From Ruminococcus sp. UBA3665 (GTDB lineage Bacteria; Bacillota; Clostridia; Oscillospirales; Ruminococcaceae), in the NCBI GenBank assembly GCA_002373165.1, contig DFJS01000067.1, forward strand, positions 17,856 through 81,855: a DNA stretch of 64,000 bases. The letters are read 5' to 3'. The notes under the pieces are model-generated. The model worked only from the letters and a program-made list of their open reading frames with translations, was not told the DNA's origin and searched no databases. This document shows positions 1-8,742 of the stretch, in pieces. The translations under genes were made by a program, and so were the position numbers. Position 1 is the stretch's first letter, and every line of letters begins with the position of its first letter.

Positions 1-1
1 T

Positions 2-1282
2 GTCTGGGAATACAAAAAGACTGTTTCCCTGCAAACATTTCTGGAAAATCCGAAATATCATATTCTGATGCAATGGCTGCTGATCTGTCTGACGGCATTG
101 CCGCTGATTTATATTTTATTCCGTTCGCTTGCCAAACAGGATTCTATCGAGGGAATTTCTGCCCTGACACTGATTGGCTTTATTCTGAATTCGGGTCTTC
201 TTCTGATTCCGGCGGGATTGATTCTGATCTTTCTCCGGCCGAAAATTTTTCTGCAAAACGAAAGCACACTGATTATTTTCGTTTCATTTTTCTACTGTGT
301 GCTGATTTATTCGGCATTCCTGCGGTTTCAGATTGATTATTATTATTATTACGCCCGTTATTTAGTACCGTTTATTCCGGCGGCGGTTCTGTTTGCCGTT
401 ACGGCACTGAATCAGGCAGATTCTAAAATTCTGCTGACTTCTTCTGCCGTCAGTCTGTGTGTATGCCTGCCGTATTCGGGATTTCTGATGACACACAGGG
501 ATGATACGCGCATGGAATGGAGCATTCTGGAAGATATCACAGACCAGCTCCCGGAACATGCCTGTGTTGTCATCGAAACAGATTCTTTGCCGACACTCTG
601 GCTGCCTGTCCGGGCGATGACAGGAGCGGCTGTATATCCGGCGGAAAAACATCTGAACAGTCAGTTCCGGACGCTCTCTCAGCGGTATGATAACATTTAC
701 CTGATCGGCACAGAAGACTATGCCTATCAGCTGGATGACAGTCTGGAAATCTGTTATAAAAACACACTGCATTGTTCCGAAGATATGAATCAGGGAAATT
801 TTTCTTCCCTGCCGATGCATTTTGCAGAAAAAACACAAAATATTTATATATATCGCTATCTGAATTACCAGACTTTCTATACAGCTGAAGATATTGCAGA
901 CTTCCGCCTGCACGGCATTGACAGCTATGCCAAAGACTATTGCTGGACAACCAGTCAGTCCGCAGCTGTCTGTTGTACACTCAGTCCTAAAGATTATGAC
1001 CTGACTCTTACGCTGGGCGCAACCCTGCCGCTGAAAGAGATGGGAAAAGAACGCTTTATCATCCGGCTTTCTGTCAACGGCATCATGACAGATTTAAAAG
1101 TTCTGACAAGGCAGAACAATCACCAGACACTTGTATTTCACATTCCGGAAGAATACCTGTCAGACGGCTCGAATATTATCAGCTTCCAGACAGATACATG
1201 GCCAGCATCAGTTGTCAATGCGGCGGATACCAGAATACTGGGCATTCCTCTGCAATCGCTTTTATTTCAGGAAAGGGGCTGA
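2..1282 (+). CDS. Polytopic membrane protein, C-terminal part (GT-C-like glycosyltransferase?)
   Basis: The reading frame is open to the window edge, so this is the C-terminal ~426 residues of a longer protein; the first ATG at 68 is probably internal. About five hydrophobic segments lie in the first 150 residues, including a Tyr-rich YYYYYARYLVPF stretch that looks like the end of a transmembrane helix. A soluble C-terminal half follows. Multi-helix N-terminus plus extracytoplasmic C-terminal domain is the layout of GT39/ArnT-type (GT-C) transferases that use lipid-linked sugars. It ends 3 bp before a GT2 gene and a flippase-like gene, which supports an envelope-glycosylation role. The family is inferred from topology and context, since no catalytic motif is visible in the part present. 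Confidence 0.6.
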   Translation, partial: VWEYKKTVSLQTFLENPKYHILMQWLLICLTALPLIYILFRSLAKQDSIEGISALTLIGFILNSGLLLIPAGLILIFLRPKIFLQNESTLIIFVSFFYCVLIYSAFLRFQIDYYYYYARYLVPFIPAAVLFAVTALNQADSKILLTSSAVSLCVCLPYSGFLMTHRDDTRMEWSILEDITDQLPEHACVVIETDSLPTLWLPVRAMTGAAVYPAEKHLNSQFRTLSQRYDNIYLIGTEDYAYQLDDSLEICYKNTLHCSEDMNQGNFSSLPMHFAEKTQNIYIYRYLNYQTFYTAEDIADFRLHGIDSYAKDYCWTTSQSAAVCCTLSPKDYDLTLTLGATLPLKEMGKERFIIRLSVNGIMTDLKVLTRQNNHQTLVFHIPEEYLSDGSNIISFQTDTWPASVVNAADTRILGIPLQSLLFQERG

Positions 1283-1285
1283 ATC

Positions 1286-2275
1286 ATGAAACTGATTATT
1301 CAGATTCCATGCTATAACGAAGAAGAAACACTGGAACTTGCCTACCGTGATTTGCCGCGGCATATCAAAGGCATTGATGAGATTGAATATTTAATCATCA
1401 ACGACGGCAGTCAGGATCACACTGTACAGAAAGCGCGTGAACTTGGCTTTCATCATATTGTCTCCTTCAAGCAGAACAAAGGCCTTGCCATGGGCTTCAT
1501 GGCCGGGCTGGATGCCTGTCTGCATCTGGGAGCGGATATCATCGTCAATACCGATGCGGATAATCAATACTGCGGCGCGGATATTGCCAAACTGGTGCGG
1601 CCGATTCTTGACGAAAAAGCTGATATTGTCATCGGCGAACGCCCGATTGACCAGACCGAACATTTTTCATGGAAAAAGAAAAAATTCCAGCATCTGGGCA
1701 GCTGGGTTGTCCGTGTGGCATCAGGAACTGATATTCCGGATGCGCCCAGCGGATTCCGGGCGTATTCCCGCGAGGCGGCATTAAGAATCAACGTTGTCAA
1801 TGAATATACCTATACGCTGGAGACGATTATTCAGGCCGGACATAATAAAATTGCCATGACTTCTGTCCCGATCCGGACAAATGCCGAAACAAGGCCTTCC
1901 CGGTTATTTTCAAGCATGTGGAGATATATGAAGCGTTCGGCAGCTGTCATTACAAGATCGTTTGTGATGTACCGTCCTCTGAAATTTTTCAGCATAGTAG
2001 GCGGCATTCTGTTTTTGCTGGGAGCAGTTCTGGGAATCCGGTTTTTAATCTTCATGGCACTCGGTGACGGGAAAGGGCATATACAGTCGCTGATTCTGAC
2101 GGCCATTCTGATTATGATGGGCTTTCAGACCATTACAATCGGCCTGCTTGGCGATACCATTGCCGCAAACAGAAAAATTCTGGAAGATGTTCAGTACCGG
2201 GTGCGCAAAATAGAATGCGACCCCAAGCGCAGAAGGATAAAAAGTCATGAAAAAAAAGCTGATGCAAATCATTAA
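1286..2275 (+). CDS. GT2 family glycosyltransferase with two C-terminal TM helices (DPM1/GtrB-like)
   Basis: The product (329 aa) is probably a membrane-bound polyprenyl-phosphate sugar synthase. It starts with the GT-A nucleotide-sugar fold: IPCYNEEETL near residue 7, INDGSQDHT near 38, and the metal-binding NTDADNQY near 88. Two hydrophobic helices around residues 235-255 and 268-290 are followed by a basic tail, as in DPM1-like and GtrB-like enzymes that load a sugar onto undecaprenyl phosphate. The gene lies 3 bp after the upstream membrane protein and overlaps the next gene by 29 bp, so translation is likely coupled. Sugar specificity cannot be read from sequence. Confidence 0.85.
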   Translation: MKLIIQIPCYNEEETLELAYRDLPRHIKGIDEIEYLIINDGSQDHTVQKARELGFHHIVSFKQNKGLAMGFMAGLDACLHLGADIIVNTDADNQYCGADIAKLVRPILDEKADIVIGERPIDQTEHFSWKKKKFQHLGSWVVRVASGTDIPDAPSGFRAYSREAALRINVVNEYTYTLETIIQAGHNKIAMTSVPIRTNAETRPSRLFSSMWRYMKRSAAVITRSFVMYRPLKFFSIVGGILFLLGAVLGIRFLIFMALGDGKGHIQSLILTAILIMMGFQTITIGLLGDTIAANRKILEDVQYRVRKIECDPKRRRIKSHEKKADANH

Positions 2276-3173
2276 AATTTTATTTTTCCTACTGGTGATT
2301 TATTTTCTGGGGAGCTATTTTATGGCGAACTGGGAAGAAATCAGGAATATTCACTGGCAGATTGATGCATTCAGTCTGATTCTGTCATTTGTGTTATATT
2401 TCGGGTATATTATCACACTGGCCTCGCTGTGGCATTTTATCACGAAGCTAAATCAGTGCAGCATCCGGCATTTTGATGCCGTCATCGCGTATCTGTATTC
2501 TATTCCGGGGAAATACATTCCGGGGAAGGTGTTTATGCTGGCGGCGCGCTGTCCGGCCTATGAAAAGCAGAACAGGCCGTTGTCGAAAATTACAGTCTGT
2601 TTTCTGCTGGAAAATGCCTGTACGCTTCTGGGGGCGGCGTTTCTGTTTTTGATTTCGCTGTTCTTTTTCCCGAATGATTTATTAAAAAATTATAAATATC
2701 TGACAATACTGCTTATGATTGCATTTTTTGTCTGCATTCATCCTAAGATTATGAATTTCTTTCTTGGCCTTGCCGGAAAGCTTGCCAAAAAAGAAATGCG
2801 GATTCCTGTCACTTATACGGATATGCTGAAAACTGTCATATTATTTATTCTGAACTGGCTTGTTGCCGGGTCGGGATTTTATATGCTGGTACATGCGGTT
2901 TATCCTGTGCCGATGTCGCAGTGGCTGTATGTGGGCGGAATTTACGGTTTATCGACGATTATCGGAATTCTGGCACTGTTCGCGCCCAGCGGGCTGGGAG
3001 TCCGGGAGGGCATTCTGACGGCCGGACTATGTCTGATTATGCCGGAAGAATATGCTATTTCGATTTCTCTGATTTCCCGGCTGTGGCAGACGGCAGCTGA
3101 AATTCTTTTAGTTTCCGGGGCGTTTCTTGTCAATCAGGCTGTAAAATTCAGACAGAAAAAAACGGCTGAATAA
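2247..3173 (+). CDS. Lysylphosphatidylglycerol synthase TM / UPF0104 (AglD-like) membrane protein
   Basis: The product (308 aa) has about eight hydrophobic helices. The segment FAPSGLGVREGILT near residue 247 is the conserved signature of the LPG_synthase_TM family (MprF N-terminal flippase, YbhN, AglD). No aminoacyl-transferase domain follows, so it is the stand-alone type. Such proteins often sit beside GT2/GT-C genes and are thought to move or modify a lipid-linked substrate. It overlaps the GT2 gene by 29 bp and ends at a bidirectional hairpin. A lipid-carrier flippase in a three-part glycosylation system is an inference from context. Confidence 0.8.
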   Translation: MKKKLMQIIKILFFLLVIYFLGSYFMANWEEIRNIHWQIDAFSLILSFVLYFGYIITLASLWHFITKLNQCSIRHFDAVIAYLYSIPGKYIPGKVFMLAARCPAYEKQNRPLSKITVCFLLENACTLLGAAFLFLISLFFFPNDLLKNYKYLTILLMIAFFVCIHPKIMNFFLGLAGKLAKKEMRIPVTYTDMLKTVILFILNWLVAGSGFYMLVHAVYPVPMSQWLYVGGIYGLSTIIGILALFAPSGLGVREGILTAGLCLIMPEEYAISISLISRLWQTAAEILLVSGAFLVNQAVKFRQKKTAE

Positions 3174-3188
3174 TTTCAGTCGTTTTTT
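3161..3188. terminator. Bidirectional rho-independent terminator
   Basis: A hairpin with AACGGCTGAA pairing TTCAGTCGTT (one G-T) is bounded by A-runs and T-runs on both sides. It sits between convergent genes ending at 3173 and 3192. Confidence 0.75.
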
Positions 3189-3191
3189 GAT

Positions 3192-3599
3192 TTATATCTG
3201 ATTATTTTCAATTTTTTCCAGCAGTTCACAGTCTATCGTACTTTCCAGATGATCAATCTGTTCGATAATCCAGAACTGACAGCCGTCATCAATACAGCAG
3301 GGGCAGGATAATTTTTCTGCGCGTTCTGTCAGAAGATGATTCCAGTAATACAGGCTATATAAAATAGATTCCTGTGTGAGTTCCGGTCGTGCGGCAAAGA
3401 AAGCGGCATATTCCGGCCGGGCGAATCTTCCGGAAATCCTGTACAGAATATCCAGAAAAATCCAGTTATCAAGATATTCATCCAGAAGCGCATCTTCATA
3501 GCCGGTCTGGATATACCGGAATTCTTTTTTCAGATTTTTTATTTTTTCAAGGCCGAACTGTTTTTTCAGTTCGCTGATATTTTTAGTCAGCAGATTCAT
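3192..3599 (-). CDS. Hypothetical protein, 135 aa
   Basis: I do not recognise this family. The product is helical and charged, with no signal peptide or TM segment, and has a Cys-rich patch (CPCCIDDGC near residue 98) that might bind metal. It overlaps the upstream amidohydrolase by 4 bp and is probably the last gene of the minus-strand por-aminotransferase-amidohydrolase transcript. Several WxxL and aromatic positions suggest a folded protein rather than a spurious ORF. Confidence 0.6.
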   Translation of the reverse strand: MNLLTKNISELKKQFGLEKIKNLKKEFRYIQTGYEDALLDEYLDNWIFLDILYRISGRFARPEYAAFFAARPELTQESILYSLYYWNHLLTERAEKLSCPCCIDDGCQFWIIEQIDHLESTIDCELLEKIENNQI

Positions 3600-4432
3600 G
3601 ACACGCCCTGTGCTTTCAAGAAATCGGCATAATTCTGATAAATCAGCTTATATAATAAATTTTCAGGATACTTGAAATCAATCAGTGTTTCGAGTTCTTT
3701 TGCCGGACTCCACATAGGAAAATCGCTCCCGAAAAAGAATTGTGTTTCGCCGAATTTCTGAATAAACTTCATCAGCAGACCGCCGTCAATAAACTGGAGT
3801 GTGCTGGAAATATCGAAAAATAAATTTTCCGAGGGCTTCAGCACAGCAAGAGCTTCATTCCAGTGAGAATATCCGCCCATATGCGCGGCAACTGCCGTCA
3901 GGCGGGGCATATCTCCGAGGAGTTTTGCCAGTCTCCGGGGATGAGAATAATCCAGTTTTCTGTCACCCATGTGAAACAGCACAGGAAGATTTAATGTTTC
4001 GGCTTCCTGATAAACGGGATACATGTTCGGCTCGTCGATATTGAACTGCTGAAAATCAGAATGCACTTTCAGGCCAATCAGATTTTTATCCCGGAATCCG
4101 GAAAGAATTTCCTGAAAATTTTCATTTTCCGGATGAATTGTTCCGAAGCCCGCAAAACCGGAATCAGAATTCACACAGTCAGAGATAAACTCATTAATGC
4201 TGTGTGTTTGTTTCGGCACGACTGCCGGAGAACAGATTAACTGCCTGATGATTTTATAATTCTGATTATGAATTTTTATCATCTGACTGCGTTCGGCCTG
4301 CAAATGGCTGACTGTGCCGGAAGTATACATAGGCAGTTCGTAGAAATCCCGGACGGATTCTTTTGATTTTTCGGCGATTTTATCCGGAAAAATATGGCAG
4401 TGCGCATCAATGACAGGAATAAAATCAAGCAT
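3596..4432 (-). CDS. Amidohydrolase family 2 (TIM-barrel metal-dependent hydrolase)
   Basis: The product (278 aa) opens with VIDAHCHIFPDKIA, the first metal-binding HxH strand of the amidohydrolase superfamily. Later come FHMGD near residue 157, HMGGY near 183 and GSDFPMW near 235, supplying the remaining His and Asp ligands of an ACMSD/TatD-like barrel. An ATG at 4459 is also in frame. I chose 4432 because it places the HxH strand at the usual distance from the N-terminus and gives an 8-bp overlap with the upstream aminotransferase, typical of translational coupling. Substrate unknown; decarboxylase or hydrolase activity is possible. Confidence 0.8.
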   Translation of the reverse strand: MLDFIPVIDAHCHIFPDKIAEKSKESVRDFYELPMYTSGTVSHLQAERSQMIKIHNQNYKIIRQLICSPAVVPKQTHSINEFISDCVNSDSGFAGFGTIHPENENFQEILSGFRDKNLIGLKVHSDFQQFNIDEPNMYPVYQEAETLNLPVLFHMGDRKLDYSHPRRLAKLLGDMPRLTAVAAHMGGYSHWNEALAVLKPSENLFFDISSTLQFIDGGLLMKFIQKFGETQFFFGSDFPMWSPAKELETLIDFKYPENLLYKLIYQNYADFLKAQGVS

Positions 4433-5594
4433 GATACGGCATCTTCTTTCGGATATCATTCAGACGGTTCAGAGCTTCATTGAGAGTATCTTCTTTCTTG
4501 GCAAAATGGAAACGGATGTATCTGTTTTCGGGTTCTTTGAAGAAGCTCGAACCGGGAACAGCACCTACTCCGACCAGCCGTGCCAGATCTTCGCAGAATT
4601 TCAGGTCATCTTCATAGCCGAATTCAGAAATATCCAGCAGAATATAATAAGCACCTTCTGGAACGGTATGCCGGATATTCAGCGTATCCAGGCCTTTCAG
4701 GAACAAGTCACGCTTTTCGGTATATTTTTTCTGCAAGTCAAGATAATATTCATCGCCGAAATTCAGGCCTGTGACAGCGGCTTCCTGCAAGGGAGCGGCC
4801 GCGCCGACGGTCAGGAAATCATGTACTTTCTTGACAGTATCGATAATTTCAGGCGATGCCACAACATAGCCGAGCCGCCAGCCTGTGATAGAATAAGTCT
4901 TGGACAGAGAATTGCAGAGGATTGTTCTTTCCTTCATGCCGGGCAGAGCGGATGTATATACATGTTCATGCGGCTGATAGAGAATATGTTCATAGACTTC
5001 GTCCGTAATGACGAACGTATCATATTTTTTAGCCAGATCGGCAATGATAGTCAGTTCCTCACGAGTGAAGACTTTTCCGCAGGGATTGGACGGATTGCAG
5101 ACGATAATTGCCTTGGGGTGCTGTTTGAAGGCATCTTCCAGCACATCAGGATTGAATTTAAATTCCGGCGGAATCAAAGGAACATAAATCGGTTCGGCAT
5201 TGGACAGGATCGTATCTGCGCCGTAATTCTCATAGAACGGGGAAAATACAATAACTTTATCGCCGGGATTCGTCACACTAAGCATAGCGGCCATCATAGC
5301 TTCCGTACTGCCGCAGGTGACGACAATTTCAGAATTCGGGTCTATCTTCTGACCGGAAAAGTGTTCATGTTTCCGGGCGAGGGCTTCGCGGAAATTCTGT
5401 GCGCCCCATGTAATCGAATACTGATGGAAATCTTCTTTTGTGACTTCGGCCAGACGGTTTAAAATTTCCTTTGGCGGCTCGAAATCCGGAAAACCCTGTG
5501 ATAAATTCACAGCTCCGTACTGGTTGGAAATTCTTGTCATTCTGCGGATGACAGAATCGGTAAAGCCTGCTGTTCTGCGTGATAAACTCGGCAT
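4425..5594 (-). CDS. PLP-dependent aminotransferase, class I/II
   Basis: The product (389 aa) is a fold-type I aminotransferase. Visible landmarks are NLSQGFPDFEPP near residue 29, the cofactor loop CGSTEAMM, NPSNPCGKVF, DEVYEHI, and SLSKTYSITGWRLGY, whose Lys forms the PLP Schiff base. The C-terminal RFHFAKKED holds the substrate-carboxylate Arg. It begins 28 bp after porB on the same strand, so it may supply or consume 2-oxoacids handled by the oxidoreductase. It resembles PatA and kynurenine/methionine aminotransferases, but specificity cannot be assigned. Confidence 0.9.
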   Translation of the reverse strand: MPSLSRRTAGFTDSVIRRMTRISNQYGAVNLSQGFPDFEPPKEILNRLAEVTKEDFHQYSITWGAQNFREALARKHEHFSGQKIDPNSEIVVTCGSTEAMMAAMLSVTNPGDKVIVFSPFYENYGADTILSNAEPIYVPLIPPEFKFNPDVLEDAFKQHPKAIIVCNPSNPCGKVFTREELTIIADLAKKYDTFVITDEVYEHILYQPHEHVYTSALPGMKERTILCNSLSKTYSITGWRLGYVVASPEIIDTVKKVHDFLTVGAAAPLQEAAVTGLNFGDEYYLDLQKKYTEKRDLFLKGLDTLNIRHTVPEGAYYILLDISEFGYEDDLKFCEDLARLVGVGAVPGSSFFKEPENRYIRFHFAKKEDTLNEALNRLNDIRKKMPYHA

Positions 5595-5621
5595 GATACA
5601 TAACCTCTTTCTATGATAAAA

Positions 5622-6509
5622 TCAATTCCAGTTTTTTCTGATAAATTCCCATTTTTTATCTCTGGAATCTGTGATAATTTTAATATCCTGTTCTGACAGA
5701 TGTCTGAATCTGGCCTGTTTTCTGAGATAGTCCTCCACGCTGGTGAAAGTTTTAGGGTCGCGGTTAATTTTAAATTCATGATTTTCATACTCGGCAAGAT
5801 ACCACAGACCGCAGTCAACAATTTCGCGGGCGGCATCGACAGTATCGCTGACCGGAATGCCCCAGCCTGTGGGACACGGCGCGATGACATGAATATATTT
5901 TGTCCCCTGAATTTTAGAAGCTTTTTCGACTTTGTTCAGAAAATCGTTCATATAGCCGACAGTAGCCGTTGCCGCATAGGGGATATCATGGGCAGCGACA
6001 ATCTCGAACATATTTTTCTTAGGACGGATATTGCCGTGAATATTCTGTCCGGCCGGGGTTGTAGTAGTCTTTGCGCCGAACGGAGTCAGGCCGGATTTCT
6101 GAATGCCTGTATTCATATAGGCCTCGTTGTCATAGCAGATATAAATAATATTATCATTTCTGTCGATTGCTCCGGAAAGTGCCTGAATGCCGATATCTGC
6201 GGTACCGCCGTCCCCGGCGAATCCTACGGCTGTAAAATCCTTGATGCCTCTGCGGCGGAATCCGGCTTCGATGCCCGTCAGCATAGAAGCTGTTCCGGCA
6301 AATGTGGAAATAATGGCATTATTTGCAAAGCACAGCTGCGGAAAATTAAAGCCGACAGCTGACATGCATCCTGCCGGAAGCACGGCAACGGCATTTTTGC
6401 CGAGCACTTTCAGCACATTCCGGACGGCAAGGCTGCCGCCGCATCCGGCACAGGCCTTATGGCCGTAAAAATATTCGTTCTGATCGAGAGTTTTTGCAGA
6501 TACGCTCAT
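5622..6509 (-). CDS. porB: 2-oxoacid:ferredoxin oxidoreductase beta subunit (pyruvate synthase type)
   Basis: The product (295 aa) is the thiamine-diphosphate subunit. CAGCGG near residue 18 gives two of the cluster-coordinating cysteines. GDGGTADIG followed by NEAYMNTG forms the ThDP/Mg motif, and APCPTGW near 210 supplies a further cysteine. The enzyme oxidatively decarboxylates a 2-oxoacid to acyl-CoA with reduction of ferredoxin. It overlaps porA by 4 bp in a porC-porD-porA-porB operon, the four-subunit arrangement typical of pyruvate and 2-ketoisovalerate enzymes. Pyruvate is favoured by resemblance to PorB; branched-chain oxoacids are not excluded. Confidence 0.9.
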   Translation of the reverse strand: MSVSAKTLDQNEYFYGHKACAGCGGSLAVRNVLKVLGKNAVAVLPAGCMSAVGFNFPQLCFANNAIISTFAGTASMLTGIEAGFRRRGIKDFTAVGFAGDGGTADIGIQALSGAIDRNDNIIYICYDNEAYMNTGIQKSGLTPFGAKTTTTPAGQNIHGNIRPKKNMFEIVAAHDIPYAATATVGYMNDFLNKVEKASKIQGTKYIHVIAPCPTGWGIPVSDTVDAAREIVDCGLWYLAEYENHEFKINRDPKTFTSVEDYLRKQARFRHLSEQDIKIITDSRDKKWEFIRKNWN

Positions 6510-7675
6510 GAATTTTCTTCCTCCCCGATTCCGATAAAGTTGACACGCTTTGCCGTGCCGGACTGGATTGTTTCAAAAATCCGGATAATATCCTGATGAG
6601 AAATATTTCTTCCGCCCAGTCCGCCGATGAAGTTATAAGCCGGAGCTGTCATTCCGGCACCGTGCAGGGCAGAATTCACATTTGTGAAGACAGTGCCCTC
6701 ATTGCCGAAAGAAATATCTTTTTCCAGAACTGCCAGAGCTTTTGCCGAGCTGACAGCTTTTGCAAGGGCCTCTGCCGGGAAGGGACGCATATACCGAATC
6801 CGGAGCACACCGGCTTTCACGCCGTTTTCCCGGAGCTGACCGGCAATTTCGCGGCACAGACCGGCAATGCTTCCCAGCGTGATTAGAATATAATCGGCAT
6901 CTTCCGTCAGATAGGCATCAATCAGGCCGGAATACTGTCTGCCGAAAATTTCGGCAAATCTGCGCTCGGCTTCTTCAATGACCGGAATTGCCCGGAACAT
7001 GGCGGCATGTTCTTTATATTTGAAGATATAATTTGTATCAGGGCCTGCGGAAAAGGCCATATTTTTAGGATTTTCAGGATCTAATTTATTTTCTGTTTCA
7101 TAAGGCGGCAGGAATTTTCCGGCCTGTTCCGGAGTGGGAACATCTACCTGTTCATAAGTATGTGTCAGGATAAAGCCGTCCAGATTGACCATAAACGGAG
7201 TCGAAACAGTTTTATGTTCGGCAATATAATAACTCATCAGCGCAAGGTCAAGGCTTTCCTGAGCATTTTCGGCATAAGCCTGAATCCAGCCGGAATCCAG
7301 CTGGGACAGACTGTCTCTCTGATCGCCGTAGATATTCCACGGCAGAGCCGTCGAACGGTTGGCATTCATCATGACGATTGGAAATCTGCCGCCGGAGGCA
7401 TAATAAAGACACTCTGCCATATACAGCAGTCCCTGCGAGGAAGTGGCTGTAAAGGCTCTGACACCTGCGGCACTTGCGCCCATGGCACAGGACAAAGCCG
7501 AATGTTCGGATTCTACATGAATGAATTCAGCATCCAGACTGCCGTCTTCGACCATTTCGGAAAGCTTTTCGACAACAATGGTCTGCGGCGTAATGGGATA
7601 AGCCGAAATCACATCAGGACAGGCAAGCCGGATTCCTTCAGCAAAAGCTTCATCGCCGGATAAAAATTTTTCCAT
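6506..7675 (-). CDS. porA: 2-oxoacid:ferredoxin oxidoreductase alpha subunit
   Basis: The product (389 aa) carries the pyrimidine-binding domain: AYPITPQT near residue 25, the catalytic-loop Glu region HVESEHSALS, and FTATSSQGLLYM. GDQRDSLSQLDSGW near 117 resembles the substrate loop of PorA proteins, supporting pyruvate as substrate. The C-terminal GGLGGRNIS is typical of the subunit. The gene is coupled to porD (1-bp stop/start overlap) and porB (4 bp). Confidence 0.92.
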   Translation of the reverse strand: MEKFLSGDEAFAEGIRLACPDVISAYPITPQTIVVEKLSEMVEDGSLDAEFIHVESEHSALSCAMGASAAGVRAFTATSSQGLLYMAECLYYASGGRFPIVMMNANRSTALPWNIYGDQRDSLSQLDSGWIQAYAENAQESLDLALMSYYIAEHKTVSTPFMVNLDGFILTHTYEQVDVPTPEQAGKFLPPYETENKLDPENPKNMAFSAGPDTNYIFKYKEHAAMFRAIPVIEEAERRFAEIFGRQYSGLIDAYLTEDADYILITLGSIAGLCREIAGQLRENGVKAGVLRIRYMRPFPAEALAKAVSSAKALAVLEKDISFGNEGTVFTNVNSALHGAGMTAPAYNFIGGLGGRNISHQDIIRIFETIQSGTAKRVNFIGIGEEENS

Positions 7676-7971
7676 TATCGTTCACGCTCCATTCCGATTG
7701 CGCCGGGCTTGCAGATTTTCGAGCAGATGCCGCAGCCTTTGCAGAAATCATAATCAATCACGGCTTTTCCGTTCTGGATAGAAATCACGCCGTCCGGGCA
7801 GTATAAATAACACTGCATACAGCCGATGCAGGTTCCGGCATTGACAACCGGGCGGATGCTTCGCCAGCCGCTGTTGACACTCACCAGATAGCCGGCTTCA
7901 AAGCTGGTATCTTCCGGAACGTCCTGAAAGCTGAAAATTTTCTTTTCTCTCACAGTAGGTTTGATGATCAT
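7675..7971 (-). CDS. porD: 2-oxoacid:ferredoxin oxidoreductase delta subunit (2x[4Fe-4S])
   Basis: The product (98 aa) is a small bacterial-type ferredoxin subunit. Two CxxCxxCxxxCP-type motifs are visible, CIGCMQCYLYCP near residue 48 and CKGCGICSKICKP near 78, enough for two [4Fe-4S] clusters that carry electrons from the ThDP site to free ferredoxin. It lies between porC and porA with overlapping start and stop codons. Confidence 0.93.
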   Translation of the reverse strand: MIIKPTVREKKIFSFQDVPEDTSFEAGYLVSVNSGWRSIRPVVNAGTCIGCMQCYLYCPDGVISIQNGKAVIDYDFCKGCGICSKICKPGAIGMERER

Positions 7972-8483
7972 ACGGCGGCCTCCTCAGCGGCTTTCTGTAC
8001 AGCCGATTTATTTTTCTCCCGGATTTTTTCGGGCATATAGGCATCAATTGCCCTGTGCAGATTTTCGACAGAAACAATGCCGGAAATTCCGGCGAGTGCG
8101 CCCATCATGACAGTATTCACAACGGGAAGCTTCAATTGTCCGGCAAGGGAATCGGCATCGAATGCCAGAAACTGTTCCGGGTCTGCTTTTTTGGTATTAA
8201 CCAGAATTTTTCCGCCGGGTTTCAGCAGATTCTGCAAACCGGCGGAATAGAGTGTTTCGTCCAGCAGAATAATATAATCCGCCTTTTCGGTTTCGCTTCT
8301 GTCGGAGATGGATTTATAATCTAATTTAGTAAAAGCTCTGACGGGTGCGCCGCGGCGTTCGGGGCCGAATGACGGGAAGGCCAGCGCATGACATTCCGGG
8401 TTCAGAGCATAGGCCGCGCCGAGGATTTTGGCGGCGGTAAATGCGCCCTGTCCGCCCCGGCCAAGCCATAAAATTTCTGTCAT
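7968..8483 (-). CDS. porC: 2-oxoacid:ferredoxin oxidoreductase gamma subunit
   Basis: The product (171 aa) begins TEILWLGRGGQGAFTAAKIL, the GxGGQG signature of the gamma subunit. SFGPERRGAPVRAF near residue 39 is also family-typical. It is the first gene of the por operon, preceded by an AGGTGA-type SD and a strong promoter (8531-8559, minus). Its length matches the four-subunit family, not fused single-chain PFOR. Confidence 0.92.
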   Translation of the reverse strand: MTEILWLGRGGQGAFTAAKILGAAYALNPECHALAFPSFGPERRGAPVRAFTKLDYKSISDRSETEKADYIILLDETLYSAGLQNLLKPGGKILVNTKKADPEQFLAFDADSLAGQLKLPVVNTVMMGALAGISGIVSVENLHRAIDAYMPEKIREKNKSAVQKAAEEAAV

Positions 8484-8530
8484 GATAAAATCACCTGCTT
8501 CTTGATTTGCATATAGATTAATATGATAAT

Positions 8531-8559
8531 ATTATAACACTTCTGTTTCCGGATGTCAA
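8531..8559 (-). promoter_or_regulatory. porCDAB promoter
   Basis: On the minus strand TTGACA (8554-8559) is separated by 17 nt from TATAAT (8531-8536), a full sigma-A consensus. A perfect 9-bp inverted repeat, AGATTAATA (8515-8523) and TATTAATCT (8571-8579), brackets the promoter and could be a regulator site. Confidence 0.8.
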
Positions 8560-8665
8560 TATCTATAACCTATTAATCTGATATATTTGATAAGTTTGTG
8601 AGAAAGATAAAAATTCCGGATTTTTTTCAGCATAAAAACGTGAATTTTTACAGATGTTTTTCTAC

Positions 8666-8694
8666 TTGAAAACATACTAAACCTATGTTATAAT
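8666..8694 (+). promoter_or_regulatory. Promoter of the Rrf2 regulator with internal inverted repeat
   Basis: TTGAAA (8666-8671), 17 nt, TATAAT (8689-8694). AACATA (8671-8676) and TATGTT (8684-8689) form an inverted repeat spanning the spacer, well placed for autorepression by the downstream Rrf2 protein. The promoter is verified by sequence; the operator role is inferred. Confidence 0.7.
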
Positions 8695-8742
8695 AATAAA
8701 TATAGTATATTTTCACATTCTAACAGAAAGGAAGTTGCTTTT

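Noticed and set aside
4410..5462. A 350-codon plus-strand ORF opposite the aminotransferase
   Set aside because: It is the antisense of a gene with complete PLP motifs; its sequence has no recognisable domain and no SD. Such long shadows arise from the codon bias here.
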